The position numbers and the translations under genes were made by a program. DNA of 64,000 nucleotides from Salipaludibacillus sp047795645 (lineage in GTDB: Bacteria > Bacillota > Bacilli > Bacillales > Salisediminibacteriaceae): positions 4,588,001 through 4,652,000 of the forward strand of contig NZ_CP181045.1 of NCBI RefSeq assembly GCF_047795645.1. Reading direction: 5' to 3'. The notes under the pieces are model-generated. The model was not told the DNA's origin and made no database searches. It was given only the letters and a program-made list of their open reading frames with translations. Within the stretch, counting starts at the first letter, position 1, and each line of letters starts with the position of its first letter. Positions 28,342 to 37,159 of the stretch are shown here, piece after piece.

Positions 28342-28479
28342 ATGATTTGGACAATAATAGCCATTTTAATATTATTTTGGTTTGTAGGTCTTATGTTAGA
28401 GCTTGCTGGAGGATTAATTCACTTAATTCTTGTTGTTGCATTGATTGTCTTCATTGTAAAAATGATTAGAGGACGTTAA
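28342..28479 (+). CDS. lmo0937-family membrane miniprotein
   Basis: 45-aa ORF with AGGAGGT (28329-28335) before the ATG. It consists of two hydrophobic helices joined by GLMLELAGGLIH and ends in KMIRGR, the pattern of the lmo0937/DUF5670 family of tiny membrane proteins seen in Firmicutes and other bacteria. Function is unknown. A hairpin follows. Monocistronic or read through from the lipid kinase gene 100 bp upstream. Confidence 0.85.
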   Translation: MIWTIIAILILFWFVGLMLELAGGLIHLILVVALIVFIVKMIRGR

Positions 28480-28484
28480 CTCAC

Positions 28485-28532
28485 CCCTTCAAAGTTGCAA
28501 TTAATTAACTTTGAAGGGTGTTATTTATTTCT
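28485..28532 (+). terminator. hairpin terminator after the miniprotein gene
   Basis: Perfect 12-bp stem cccttcaaagtt/aactttgaaggg (28485-28496 with 28507-28518) with a T-rich tail. Confidence 0.75.
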
Positions 28533-28553
28533 ATAGCGAAATAAAACAATATA

Positions 28554-28592
28554 AACCAGACGCTTCCCTTCACATGAAAGAAGCGTCTGGTT
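28554..28592 (-). terminator. hairpin terminator of mreBH
   Basis: Perfect 13-bp stem aaccagacgcttc/gaagcgtctggtt, followed on the minus strand by T-rich sequence. Confidence 0.78.
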
Positions 28593-28607
28593 ATTGTGAT
28601 TTCGAAG

Positions 28608-29609
28608 TTATAATTTTTGAATTCTTTTCATCATGTTTAATGAACGGCCAGTTCCTATAGCAACAGATTCAAGTGGACTTGGAGCAAGGTGAACCGGAAC
28701 AACAATTTCATCTGATATCCACTCTACCATGCCATGAAGTAACGCACCTCCACCCGATAATGTCACACCTCGATCAACGATATCTCCACTTAATTCTGGA
28801 GGACAATCTTCAAGTGTAGCTCTTATTGCTTCAAGAATGGATAGTAACGATTCTCGTATGGCTTGCTGAATTTCGTATGAAGAGACTTGAATCGTTTTAG
28901 GGAGTCCACTCACCAAATCTCGTCCTCGAATATTCATATGCATTTCTGCATGATCGACTAGGCTGTATCCAATCTCAATTTTAATCGATTCAGCTGTGCG
29001 GTATCCAATCAATAAGTTATATTTTTTACGGATGAACTGTGTTATATCTTCATCTAACTGGTCTCCACCAACTCTGATTGAATGGCATGAAACGATGCCT
29101 CCAAAAGAAATGATTGCCACTTCAGTTGTACCGCCTCCAATATCAACGATAACATTAGCAACAGGCTCTTCTACTGGAAGGTCAGCCCCAATTGCAGCAG
29201 CTACTGGTTCTTCAATTAGTTGAACATCTTTTGCTCCACATTGTCTGACTGCATCTGATATCGCTCTTCTCTCAACAGAAGTTGACCCTGAAGGAGTGCA
29301 AACGACGACGTTCGGCTTTCGTATAGATGTACCTAATTTTCTCGATGCTTTTTTCATAATAAACTTGAGCATATCTGTTGTTACTTGATAATCAGCGATG
29401 ACACCATCTTTTAATGGACGGATGGCAACGATATTCCCAGGAGTTTTTCCCACCATTTGCTTTGCTTCTTCACCGACAGCGAGAACTTCTTTCGTATGCA
29501 CATTAATGGCAACAACAGATGGTTCATTTATAATCATACCTTTATTTTTTGTATATACAAGGATATTTGCAGTTCCTAGATCTATCCCAATTTGCATTGA
29601 TGAAAACAT
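28608..29609 (-). CDS. mreBH: rod-shape actin homologue MreBH
   Basis: Bacterial actin of the MreB family, 333 aa; guides cell-wall elongation at the membrane. Phosphate 1 loop GIDLGTANILVY, NEPSVVA, connect/phosphate 2 VIVDIGGGTTEVAIISFGGIV, adenosine site LSGGGALLHG and IEEPVAAAIGADLPV are all intact. It is closer to the B. subtilis MreBH paralogue (NILVYTKNKGMIINEP, ATLEDCPPELSGDIVDRG) than to MreB, and it is not beside mreCD, in agreement. GGAGG 7 bp before the ATG. In B. subtilis MreBH directs the autolysin LytE. Confidence 0.92.
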   Translation of the reverse strand: MFSSMQIGIDLGTANILVYTKNKGMIINEPSVVAINVHTKEVLAVGEEAKQMVGKTPGNIVAIRPLKDGVIADYQVTTDMLKFIMKKASRKLGTSIRKPNVVVCTPSGSTSVERRAISDAVRQCGAKDVQLIEEPVAAAIGADLPVEEPVANVIVDIGGGTTEVAIISFGGIVSCHSIRVGGDQLDEDITQFIRKKYNLLIGYRTAESIKIEIGYSLVDHAEMHMNIRGRDLVSGLPKTIQVSSYEIQQAIRESLLSILEAIRATLEDCPPELSGDIVDRGVTLSGGGALLHGMVEWISDEIVVPVHLAPSPLESVAIGTGRSLNMMKRIQKL

Positions 29610-29841
29610 GATGATTCCTCCAGTCTCTCTTATGATGTCTCTCTATAGTTATTCTATTTACATTGCTTTTTTATAGGGGTCAAATGAAAGAGAATATTGG
29701 AAAAAGATTAAATGCGACAAATTTGTACATTTCCCGGGAAAATATTCTGTATCTTATAATGAAAATAACTGTAAATTCTTTCATCTGTAACTTTTTTTCT
29801 ATAGAATACTAAGTAGATGAACACGTAGAGGAGAATTGACG

Positions 29842-31017
29842 ATGAGCGAAAAACTAATGGCTCCATTTCTAAAAAATCAAAAACAGAAAGAATTATATTT
29901 GAAAGTTACAGGATTACTAAACGAATTTAAAAAGCGAGCTCGAGAATATGATCAACAAGCTCGGTTTCCATTCGAAAACATGAATGACTTAAAATTAACC
30001 GGACTTACGTCTGTAACAGTGCCTAAACGATTTGGAGGTGAGGAAATATCTCTTTACCAATTTATACTGATGCAAGAAACAATTGCTCAAGGAGATGCTG
30101 CTACTGCATTATCTGTTGGTTGGCATAATGGAACAATGATGCAATTGCGTGATACGAATAAATGGCAAGAGAAAGTTTTTGAACGAATATCTCGTGAAGC
30201 GTTAGATGATCACATTTTAATTAATACTGCCGCAACAGAACCTGCAACTGGAAGCCCTGCTAGGGGTGGAAAGCCAGAAACGATGGCAACTAAAGTAGAG
30301 AGGTCATGGGTTATTTCAGGTAAAAAAACTTTTACTTCATTAGCTCCCGTGCTTGACTATATTATTATTACTGCCTCGATTACTGGAGAAGATCGAATTG
30401 GTGAATTTCTATTGCCTCGTTCAGCAAAGGGAATTCGTTTTGAAGAAACGTGGGATTCACTTGGAATGAGAGGGACAAGAAGTGACGATTTAATATTAGA
30501 GGATGTTCAGCTGCCAGAAGATGCACTTGTTGCAACGAAAGATCCAGGACATGGTATGGCTCCACAAGGTTGGTTATTGCACATCCCAGCTTGTTATCTT
30601 GGTGTAGCAATTGCAGCAAGGAATGACGCAATTACCTTTGCTGAGAATTATCAACCCAATAGTTTAAATCATCCAATTAGTGAAGTGCCTGAAGTTCGTA
30701 GAAAGGTTGCAGAGATGGATTTAGAATTGATGAAGGCAAGGCATTTTATGTATCGTATCGCTGAACTATGGGATGAGCATCCGGAACTTCGGCCACAGTT
30801 AGGACCAGAACTAGCTGCAGTAAAAACAGCAGCAACTAATGCGGCGGTGCATGTAGTGGATTTAAGTATGAGAATTGTCGGAGGAAAAAGTCTTGAAAAA
30901 TCGAGACCGTTTGAACGGTATTATCGTGACGTGCGAGCAGGACTTCATAATCCTCCATCTGATGATATTACATCAATGATCCTAGCTAAAAAAGCTTTCC
31001 TAGCTAAAGAAACATGA
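29842..31017 (+). CDS. acyl-CoA dehydrogenase family protein (YdbM-like)
   Basis: FAD enzyme of 391 aa with the acyl-CoA dehydrogenase fold: N-terminal helical part, LINTAATEPATGSPARGGKPET (the AxTEP flavin motif), GKKTFTSLAPVLDYIII, GMRGTRSDDLILEDV and the C-terminal helical dimer part MRIVGGKSLEKSRPFERYYRDVRAG. Its sequence style resembles B. subtilis YdbM. No electron-transfer flavoprotein or thiolase gene lies nearby, so the substrate is open. TTG at 29836 is discarded because GAGGAGA is properly spaced for the ATG at 29842. Confidence 0.87.
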   Translation: MSEKLMAPFLKNQKQKELYLKVTGLLNEFKKRAREYDQQARFPFENMNDLKLTGLTSVTVPKRFGGEEISLYQFILMQETIAQGDAATALSVGWHNGTMMQLRDTNKWQEKVFERISREALDDHILINTAATEPATGSPARGGKPETMATKVERSWVISGKKTFTSLAPVLDYIIITASITGEDRIGEFLLPRSAKGIRFEETWDSLGMRGTRSDDLILEDVQLPEDALVATKDPGHGMAPQGWLLHIPACYLGVAIAARNDAITFAENYQPNSLNHPISEVPEVRRKVAEMDLELMKARHFMYRIAELWDEHPELRPQLGPELAAVKTAATNAAVHVVDLSMRIVGGKSLEKSRPFERYYRDVRAGLHNPPSDDITSMILAKKAFLAKET

Positions 31018-31066
31018 TAAACAGCTTCGAAAAAGTCGGAGATTGTGAGACAATTTCGGGAGCATG

Positions 31067-31101
31067 ACCACTTAAAGTTGGAATACTTTGGTGGTTTTTT
31101 T
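31067..31101 (+). terminator. intrinsic terminator
   Basis: Stem accacttaaagt/actttggtggt with one bulged T, then seven T. Confidence 0.82.
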
Positions 31102-31226
31102 GTTACTGAGCAGGATTTTTATAGTCAAGTCATGAATCTTTACTAAAGGAGAATTTAACCTATTTCGGTGAGAGTAAATCGATCGCAGATTCTAAAACAA
31201 CTGAAAACCAAGAAAGGAGAGACGTG

Positions 31227-31553
31227 ATGCCAACATACTATAAACTTGTTAGAGACAGGATTCCGGAAATAATTGAAATGAATGGACAAAAACTTGAATA
31301 TCGTCGAATAAATGGTGAGGAATTCATTATCGAAGCTAAGAAAAAATTAAATGAAGAAGTGAAAGAATATCTCGAAGCACAACAATCTGAACATGCTGTA
31401 GAAGAATTGGCAGATTTAGTTGAATTAATTTACTGTTTAGCAGAACGTCATGGTTATTCAAAGAACGAATTGGAAGCGATAAGAAAAGAAAAGTCAGAAA
31501 GGAGAGGATCTTTTCAGGAAGGATGGTATTTAGAAACCGTAGGAGAAGATTAG
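31227..31553 (+). CDS. MazG-like/phosphoribosyl-ATP pyrophosphohydrolase-like protein
   Basis: 108-aa all-helical protein of the alpha-NTP-PPase (MazG) superfamily: KLVRDRIPEII at the N-terminus and the metal-binding pattern KLNEEVKEYLEA...EELADLVELIYCLAE (ExxE...ExxD). These small proteins hydrolyse unusual nucleotides; substrate not known. AAAGGAG (31213-31219) favours the ATG at 31227 over a GTG at 31224. Stands alone before a repeat-bearing spacer. Confidence 0.85.
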   Translation: MPTYYKLVRDRIPEIIEMNGQKLEYRRINGEEFIIEAKKKLNEEVKEYLEAQQSEHAVEELADLVELIYCLAERHGYSKNELEAIRKEKSERRGSFQEGWYLETVGED

Positions 31554-31583
31554 AACAGTGTCAGAAGAAGAACACTTAATGAG

Positions 31584-31680
31584 GAACTTCCGACAGATAG
31601 AAACATACTTCCTACAGATAGGAGCGAACTTCCAACAGATAGAATACTAATTCCGACAGATAAGAGACCTATTCTAACAC
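31584..31680. repeat. degenerate 21-bp tandem repeat
   Basis: Five copies of a unit resembling ACTTCCGACAGATAGAAAC, with the ACTTC-like core at 31586, 31607, 31628, 31649 and 31670, exactly 21 bp apart, decaying towards the 3' end. The first half is in frame with a 29-codon GTG ORF (31558-31647), but its ribosome site is poor, so I do not call a gene. The remaining part of the 304-bp gap holds a terminator and the next gene's leader. Confidence 0.85.
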
Positions 31681-31747
31681 ATAACAAATTTCGATAAATT
31701 TCGCAAAACGACATGATAGGAGAAATTAAAGTTACTAATTTTTCAAA

Positions 31748-31787
31748 GACAAAGACACTCGTTAATCAGTGTTTTTGTCCTTTTTTA
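31748..31787 (+). terminator. intrinsic terminator
   Basis: 12-bp stem gacaaagacact/agtgtttttgtc (31748-31759 with 31768-31779, one G-T pair), then a T run. Confidence 0.88.
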
Positions 31788-31857
31788 TTTCATAACTACG
31801 CATAGTTTGCGATAGCCTATGATGATATACTTTATAGACAAAAAGGTGGCGAGCCGC

Positions 31858-32958
31858 ATGTTTGAAAAAATACAAACACCTGCAATTATAATTGATGAAA
31901 GTAAAATGAGAAATAATATCAAAAGAATGTTGGCAGTTAAAGAGAAGTATGGTGTCAATCTTCGACCGCATTTCAAGACACATAAATCATCTTTGATTGC
32001 TCAGGAACAATTAGTAGCGGGAGCGGACGGGATAACAGTAGCAAGTGTTTCCGAAGCAGAATTGTTATTGCAGAAAGGGGTCACGGATATACTGGTAGCG
32101 TACCCCTTAGTTGACATAGAAAAAGTAAAGCGTTTGAAGCCATATCTGCACAACGCACGAGTTATTTTTGCAATTGATAGTCAAGCACAGGCCATTCGTA
32201 TGAATGAAGCTGCGAGCGAACTCGATGTTGGATTCGAAGTGTGGATAAAAATTAATTCTGGATTAAACCGCTGTGGTGTGGAACCTGGTAAGGATGCGCT
32301 AGCGTTGGCTGAATATATAACAAGCTTAAGTGGCCTGCAGTTAACTGGCCTGTATACGCATGCTGGGCATTCTTATGCTGCAACGTCAAAGAAACAGAAG
32401 GAAGCAGTGACTGAGCAAGAAGTAGCTAGTATTCTTCAATCAGCAGAACTTTGCGAGCAACAAGGGATAAAAATTACGAATCGAAGCGTTGGCTCAACTC
32501 CTACATTTGAAAGAGCGGCTTCTTATCATGGTATTACAGAAGTTCGACCAGGTAACGCTGTATTTTTTGACCGTATGCAAATCGGTCTAGACGTTGCTGA
32601 ACAACAAGAAGTGGCAATCACTATTCTGACTCAACTTATCTCCATAAAGAAAAATAGACTCATTTTTGATGGTGGTAGTAAAGCTTTTACAACAGAAAAA
32701 GGGGCGCATGGTAATGAAGGAGTCGATGGTTTCGGTGAATCTATCGATCATCCAGAATTAATTCTTACTCGTTTGTCCGAAGAGCATGGGATTGTTGATT
32801 TAACTGAACAAAACAAAATAATTCATTTAGGAGATAAATTGCGATTTATCCCAAATCATGCTTGCACAGCTGTGAACCTTTTCGACCATTACATCGTTTT
32901 AAAAGAAAGTGGGCAATTGGAGAAAGTACCAATCGATGGAAGAGGCAAATCGCAATGA
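31858..32958 (+). CDS. D-threonine aldolase/D-serine dehydratase-like PLP enzyme
   Basis: PLP enzyme of the alanine racemase N-terminal fold, 366 aa. The PLP lysine region LRPHFKTHKSS is near residue 45, WIKINSGLNRCGV and the phosphate-binding VGSTPT follow, and the C-terminal NHACTAVN (HxC) is the metal site of D-threonine aldolase and DSD1-type D-serine dehydratases. It would cleave or deaminate a D-hydroxyamino acid; which one is not decidable. AAGGTGGCGAG supports the ATG at 31858; an ATG at 31819 lies too close to the upstream terminator. Confidence 0.87.
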   Translation: MFEKIQTPAIIIDESKMRNNIKRMLAVKEKYGVNLRPHFKTHKSSLIAQEQLVAGADGITVASVSEAELLLQKGVTDILVAYPLVDIEKVKRLKPYLHNARVIFAIDSQAQAIRMNEAASELDVGFEVWIKINSGLNRCGVEPGKDALALAEYITSLSGLQLTGLYTHAGHSYAATSKKQKEAVTEQEVASILQSAELCEQQGIKITNRSVGSTPTFERAASYHGITEVRPGNAVFFDRMQIGLDVAEQQEVAITILTQLISIKKNRLIFDGGSKAFTTEKGAHGNEGVDGFGESIDHPELILTRLSEEHGIVDLTEQNKIIHLGDKLRFIPNHACTAVNLFDHYIVLKESGQLEKVPIDGRGKSQ

Positions 32959-33046
32959 ATAAATGGTCTCTTGTGAATGTATCGATTGGTATGAATCGTC
33001 TACTCTCGAGATAGCTATTTAATTTCAATAAAATCTCATATTATTT

Positions 33047-33616
33047 CTAGGAAAATAAACTTGTGATCCAGTCAAGGCTATAATAACTAGCAATCGTCAG
33101 AAAAATCGACCAAACAAGCAGGCTTCCACCCATCCAAAGCGTTGTTTGATGTTTATCGGCTTTTAAAGAAAGAGCGATAATCGCTGCTAAATGAATTCCT
33201 GTAATCGCCGGACCAAGCAGAGCTAAACCAGGTAATCCATATTTATTAAAAATAGATATGGCTCGAGATTTTTTGGCGATCTTTTTGTTCGCGTCTGGCG
33301 AAATTTCTGCCTCTTCATTCAAAGGATCAAGATTTTTATCGTAAATAGAAGATTGATTGTGTTTTTCTCGTTGTTTGAATTGTTTCTTTTCTGCTCTTTT
33401 TTTCTTCCAGTTTAAGTACCAAGTCGTTTGTTGAAACTTTTTTAGAGAGTAAACAATCAGTATAATTGGAAGGAAGTTTCCAACAAAGGAAAAGAAACCG
33501 ACCCAAAATGGATTGAGTCCAAGACCAATACCTATTGGAATAACGATTAAGATTTCGAGCCAGGGTGTCGCAGCCATAATAAAAATTAGAAAGTATTGCC
33601 AAATAAGTTCCAGCAT
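33047..33616 (-). CDS. small multidrug export-type membrane protein (PF06695 family)
   Basis: 189-aa membrane protein with about four segments (YFLIFIMAATPWLEILIVIPIGIGLG-type N-terminus, SFVGNFLPIILIVYSL, GLPGLALLGPAITGIHLAAIIAL, LLVWSIFLTIASYYSL) separated by a charged loop of about 60 residues. This is the layout of the putative small multidrug export family (COG2426). AAAGGAG is 10 bp from the ATG at 33616; the upstream ATG at 33640 has no site. Lies just behind a TetR gene and is probably its target. Substrate not known. Confidence 0.8.
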   Translation of the reverse strand: MLELIWQYFLIFIMAATPWLEILIVIPIGIGLGLNPFWVGFFSFVGNFLPIILIVYSLKKFQQTTWYLNWKKKRAEKKQFKQREKHNQSSIYDKNLDPLNEEAEISPDANKKIAKKSRAISIFNKYGLPGLALLGPAITGIHLAAIIALSLKADKHQTTLWMGGSLLVWSIFLTIASYYSLDWITSLFS

Positions 33617-33651
33617 GTTGTTTTTACTCCTTTCTATCATTCAACCATCAG

Positions 33652-34236
33652 TTAATCAGTATTTATAACTCCTGTCCAAAATAAAGCCAATGACGTCTGT
33701 CTCTTTCGAAGAGCAATGTCGGGATGATAATAAAACATTTGAGAGGTAATACCATCTAGTAAGCAATAAAATGCATCAAGAAGATCCCGTAAAGACAAAT
33801 GAGATATTTCATATGTTGAAGCGATTTCTTCAAAAATAGGGGATAAGAGTTGATCACATTCATGTTCAAACTGAAGAAACTGTTCATGTACTTTATCCTT
33901 TAAATGGAGTGGTGGGAATAGTAGAAAATGCATATAAAATTTCCCTTCTTCCTCGTTACTCAAAAAATCTGTCATCGTTTCAGTAATAATAAATATTTTC
34001 TCTTTAGATGCTAAATGATGATGATTAGCTAAAGTACGCTCGATTTCATTAATATAGAGCCTATAAACATGTTTGGCGACGGATAAAAACAATTCTTCCT
34101 TATGATTAAAGTGATTATAAATTGATGCTTTTTTAATTCCTACTTGAAGAGCAATACCTGATAAGCTTGCTCCTTCATAACTTTTATCTGCGAAATGTTC
34201 TAAAGCGACAGTTAAGATTTGATCTGATCTATTCAT
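33652..34236 (-). CDS. TetR/AcrR family regulator
   Basis: 194-aa repressor: N-terminal HTH (ILTVALEHFADKSYEGASLSGIALQVGIKKASIYNHFNHKEEL, split across the usual tripod) and a variable helical ligand domain. It is the first gene of a two-gene operon with the small export protein and has AAGGAGG 7 bp before the ATG. A perfect hexamer inverted repeat lies between its -10 and ribosome site (34264-34283), which suggests autoregulation. The inducer is unknown; family members bind drugs or acyl compounds. Confidence 0.9.
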   Translation of the reverse strand: MNRSDQILTVALEHFADKSYEGASLSGIALQVGIKKASIYNHFNHKEELFLSVAKHVYRLYINEIERTLANHHHLASKEKIFIITETMTDFLSNEEEGKFYMHFLLFPPLHLKDKVHEQFLQFEHECDQLLSPIFEEIASTYEISHLSLRDLLDAFYCLLDGITSQMFYYHPDIALRKRQTSLALFWTGVINTD

Positions 34237-34263
34237 CAGTATCCTCCTTAAAAATAATAAGTG

Positions 34264-34314
34264 AAACTAACGACCGGTAGTTTGTATAATACCAACAAAT
34301 CTTGAGAAAAGCAA
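34264..34314 (-). promoter_or_regulatory. promoter and operator of the tetR operon
   Basis: On the minus strand: TTGCTT (34314-34309), 17-bp spacer and TATTAT (34291-34286). Immediately downstream is AAACTA-8-TAGTTT (34264-34283), a perfect inverted repeat placed for repression by its own TetR. Confidence 0.75.
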
Positions 34315-34388
34315 CTCATTTCCAGGACTCATGCAATTAGTTAAACGAAGAATAACGTCAATCCAATACGTATATAGTAGAGTAATAA

Positions 34389-34435
34389 TTGACAAATGTA
34401 AGATAATAACATATCTTTTGTAAAGTTGATATAAT
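34389..34435 (+). promoter_or_regulatory. promoter region of the aldehyde dehydrogenase gene
   Basis: TTGACA (34389-34394) with TATCTT 17 bp on (34412-34417); a second consensus TATAAT lies at 34430-34435 without a clear -35. Either could start transcription of the gene at 34524. Confidence 0.5.
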
Positions 34436-34523
34436 TAACTTTATAGATACGTTATTCATGCTTATTAGTAGATAAAAAAGGGAATGAGTAAATAAAGGAA
34501 CATAATATGAGGGGGAAATAAGT

Positions 34524-35897
34524 ATGAAAGATGCGATTCAATCACTGATCAATAAACAGAGACAGTATTTTTATTCTGGTGAAACGAAAAGCATTGAATT
34601 TAGGAAAGAACAGCTCTCCAAGTTAAAAGATGCAATTAAGCACCACGAAAAAGATATTTTAGAGGCTGTAAGGAAAGATTTAAATAAAGGTGAATATGAG
34701 GCTTTTCTAACTGAAATTGGTTTCTTATACAACGAAATAAAAGACACATTAAGAAATATTGATTATTGGGCGACACCAAGAAAAGAAAAGACGCCACTTA
34801 CTCACTTTGGTGGAAAAAGTTATGTCTATAAAGAACCCTACGGAGTGACTCTTATAATATCACCTTGGAACTATCCGTTCCAATTAGCGATGGGGCCTTT
34901 AATTGGAGCATTAAGTGCAGGCAACACAGCGATAATTAAACCATCAGAATTTACACCAAATACTAGTGGTGTCATTCGTGATTTAATAGCTTCTACTTTT
35001 CCAGAAAAATATGTTGCCGTTGTTGAAGGTGATGCAGAGGCATCCAAAGCATTATTAGAGGAAAAAGTAGATTATATTTTTTTCACTGGAAGTACGCAAG
35101 TCGGAAAAAAGGTGATGGAAGCGGCGTCCAAGCATTTAACACCTGTTACATTGGAATTAGGTGGCAAGAGTCCAGCGATTATTATGGACGATGCCAATTT
35201 AAAAATTGCAGCCAAGCGTATCGTATGGGGAAAGTTTATCAATGCAGGACAGACATGTGTCGCACCGGACTATATTCTTGTTCATGAAAAACGAAGAAGG
35301 AAATTCTTGAAATTACTTATGCATTACACAAAAAAGTGGTTCGATGAAGAAGCAAGAAAGAAACGGGTGTATCCAAAAATTATTAATGAAAAGCACGTTG
35401 ATCGCCTTGTTTCGATGATAGACGAAGAAAAAGTATTTTATGGTGGGGGTTCAGATCGAGAAAATCGATTTGTTGAACCGACGATTATGATGGATGTCAA
35501 CATGAACGATAAAATAATGGCAGAGGAAATATTTGGCCCTATATTGCCGATCATATTTTATAAGTACGACTACGAAATCGTCGAGATTGTTAGAGAACGG
35601 CCAAATCCATTAGCGTTATATTTATTTACTGAAAGTAAAGAGAATGAAAAAATGATTCTAAGTAACCTTTCATTTGGTGGTGGTTGTGTAAATGATACGA
35701 TTATGCATTTAGCAACGCCATATTTACCATTTGGTGGTGTAGGAGAAAGCGGAATGGGTGCTTATCATGGCAAAGCGAGTTTTGATACATTCACCCATGA
35801 GAAGAGTATTTTAAAGCAACCCACGTCATTTGATTTACCGATTCGATATAGTCAATCACAAACCTCTCTTAAGACATTACGGAAAATGTGGGAGTAG
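34524..35897 (+). CDS. class 3-type aldehyde dehydrogenase
   Basis: NAD(P)-dependent aldehyde dehydrogenase, 457 aa, of the short class 3/YwdH type that oxidises fatty or aromatic aldehydes. Seen are IISPWNYPFQLAMGPL, the Rossmann FTGSTQVGKKV, catalytic Glu in TLELGGKSPAI, catalytic Cys in NAGQTCVAPDY and the C-terminal PFGGVGESGMG with HEKSI. GAGGGGG is upstream of the ATG. Faces the tetR operon divergently. Confidence 0.92.
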   Translation: MKDAIQSLINKQRQYFYSGETKSIEFRKEQLSKLKDAIKHHEKDILEAVRKDLNKGEYEAFLTEIGFLYNEIKDTLRNIDYWATPRKEKTPLTHFGGKSYVYKEPYGVTLIISPWNYPFQLAMGPLIGALSAGNTAIIKPSEFTPNTSGVIRDLIASTFPEKYVAVVEGDAEASKALLEEKVDYIFFTGSTQVGKKVMEAASKHLTPVTLELGGKSPAIIMDDANLKIAAKRIVWGKFINAGQTCVAPDYILVHEKRRRKFLKLLMHYTKKWFDEEARKKRVYPKIINEKHVDRLVSMIDEEKVFYGGGSDRENRFVEPTIMMDVNMNDKIMAEEIFGPILPIIFYKYDYEIVEIVRERPNPLALYLFTESKENEKMILSNLSFGGGCVNDTIMHLATPYLPFGGVGESGMGAYHGKASFDTFTHEKSILKQPTSFDLPIRYSQSQTSLKTLRKMWE

Positions 35898-35901
35898 AAA
35901 T

Positions 35902-35945
35902 GAGAAAGGAAGGAGTCCCGTTAGTGCGGGACTCCTTCCTTTCTC
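35902..35945. terminator. bidirectional terminator
   Basis: Perfect 19-bp stem (35902-35920 with 35927-35945), loop ttagtg, between convergent genes. It is the longest perfect hairpin I saw in the window. Confidence 0.85.
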
Positions 35946-35947
35946 TC

Positions 35948-37159
35948 CTAGAAAAAGTCATACAAAAATGGTTTTAATTTAGGGATACTAGCACGGAACG
36001 CTTCCAGTGTTTGAATATCACCTTTTATCCATTCTTCGTCATATAGAACGTCGACTGGTTGTGTATTAAATAACGAAGCGGTTAAACAATGAACTGATAG
36101 TCTAATCCCTTTTTTGGGAGGATGCTGGCAAGCACTACCTTGGTTGTCTTGCTGTACATTCTCAGAAGAAGGGAAAAATTTAATATCTATTTCGCCATCC
36201 TGTTTTTTTATCATATAAATTCCATCATTCCATTGGCAGAATTCATCAAATACATGCAAAATAATCGGTGCTTCTCCTTCTTGTAGTGAGAATGGATAAA
36301 TAGCAAGGAATTCTTTCACATCAATGATACGTGCCATAAAGTAGGAGCTCACCTCTCGCTTCACTTTAGGATCAGTCAATAAAAAAGGTAAGCGGTCGTG
36401 AGTAGCGGTGTGGATTGTTACTGAATCAATCATTGAATCATGATTGGAAATGAAATGCCATAAACCGCGTCGTGCATCGGCATCTAGCCAAATTAATTCA
36501 TGAACGGTCATTTTTTTATTTTTCACTTCATAAATCAAATAACCGGAAGAAGTTCCTTGCTGATTATAATATGCGACTAACGTTCCTTTTTTTCGTTTAA
36601 ATACGGATTGTGTCCACCATTTTTCATCGCGCACAATCGTGCCGGCATACTGTTTTGCCCATTGTTGATAGACAGAGTTAACTTCTGAGGCATTCTTCTC
36701 GACTCTTTTAACCGTTCCATCGTATTGTTCTCGTCGAGGCAATTGATCTCTTGTTAATGTCAAGGTCTCCATATCTGCGAAAAGTTCCCAACCGAATTTT
36801 CTGTAAAATGGGATAGAAAAAGGATAAAGAAATGAAACCAATTGTCCGTCTTCTTTCATCTGTTCTAACGATTGTTTCAGTAACTTGGCAACGAGACCAC
36901 TTCGACGATGTTCAGGCCAAGTGACGACACCTGAAACTCCACCCATTGCCAGCTTTTGACCTTGCATGTATATATGAAGAGGGAGAACCGTTGCTTTCGA
37001 TAGTATTTCACCATTCTCTTCAATGACCCATGTCTCATCTGCGTTTGTGAGCTTCACTTCCTCTCGTCGTTCTTCATCAGTCAGTTCGAATTGAAAAGCA
37101 AATTCTGACATACGAATACTAGATTCGATTTCAGCACTAGTAAGTTTTCTAATCGTCAT
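35948..37159 (-). CDS. Eis-like GNAT acetyltransferase
   Basis: 403-aa acetyltransferase with the Eis layout: N-terminal GNAT domain with acetyl-CoA loop VVTWPEHRRSGLVAKLL near residue 85, a second GNAT-like half (from about 185), and an SCP2-like C-terminal domain (HVFDEFCQWNDGIYMIKK onwards). Eis enzymes acetylate amines such as aminoglycosides or peptides; the Bacillus substrates are not settled. Its start overlaps the end of the photolyase gene by 11 bp, so the two are co-transcribed. Confidence 0.87.
   Translation of the reverse strand: MTIRKLTSAEIESSIRMSEFAFQFELTDEERREEVKLTNADETWVIEENGEILSKATVLPLHIYMQGQKLAMGGVSGVVTWPEHRRSGLVAKLLKQSLEQMKEDGQLVSFLYPFSIPFYRKFGWELFADMETLTLTRDQLPRREQYDGTVKRVEKNASEVNSVYQQWAKQYAGTIVRDEKWWTQSVFKRKKGTLVAYYNQQGTSSGYLIYEVKNKKMTVHELIWLDADARRGLWHFISNHDSMIDSVTIHTATHDRLPFLLTDPKVKREVSSYFMARIIDVKEFLAIYPFSLQEGEAPIILHVFDEFCQWNDGIYMIKKQDGEIDIKFFPSSENVQQDNQGSACQHPPKKGIRLSVHCLTASLFNTQPVDVLYDEEWIKGDIQTLEAFRASIPKLKPFLYDFF

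Noticed and set aside
31558..31647. 29-codon GTG ORF over the 21-bp repeats
   Set aside because: Ribosome site is too distant (about 12 bp), and the frame is broken in later repeats.
31584..31680. CRISPR array
   Set aside because: 21-bp head-to-tail repeats without spacers.
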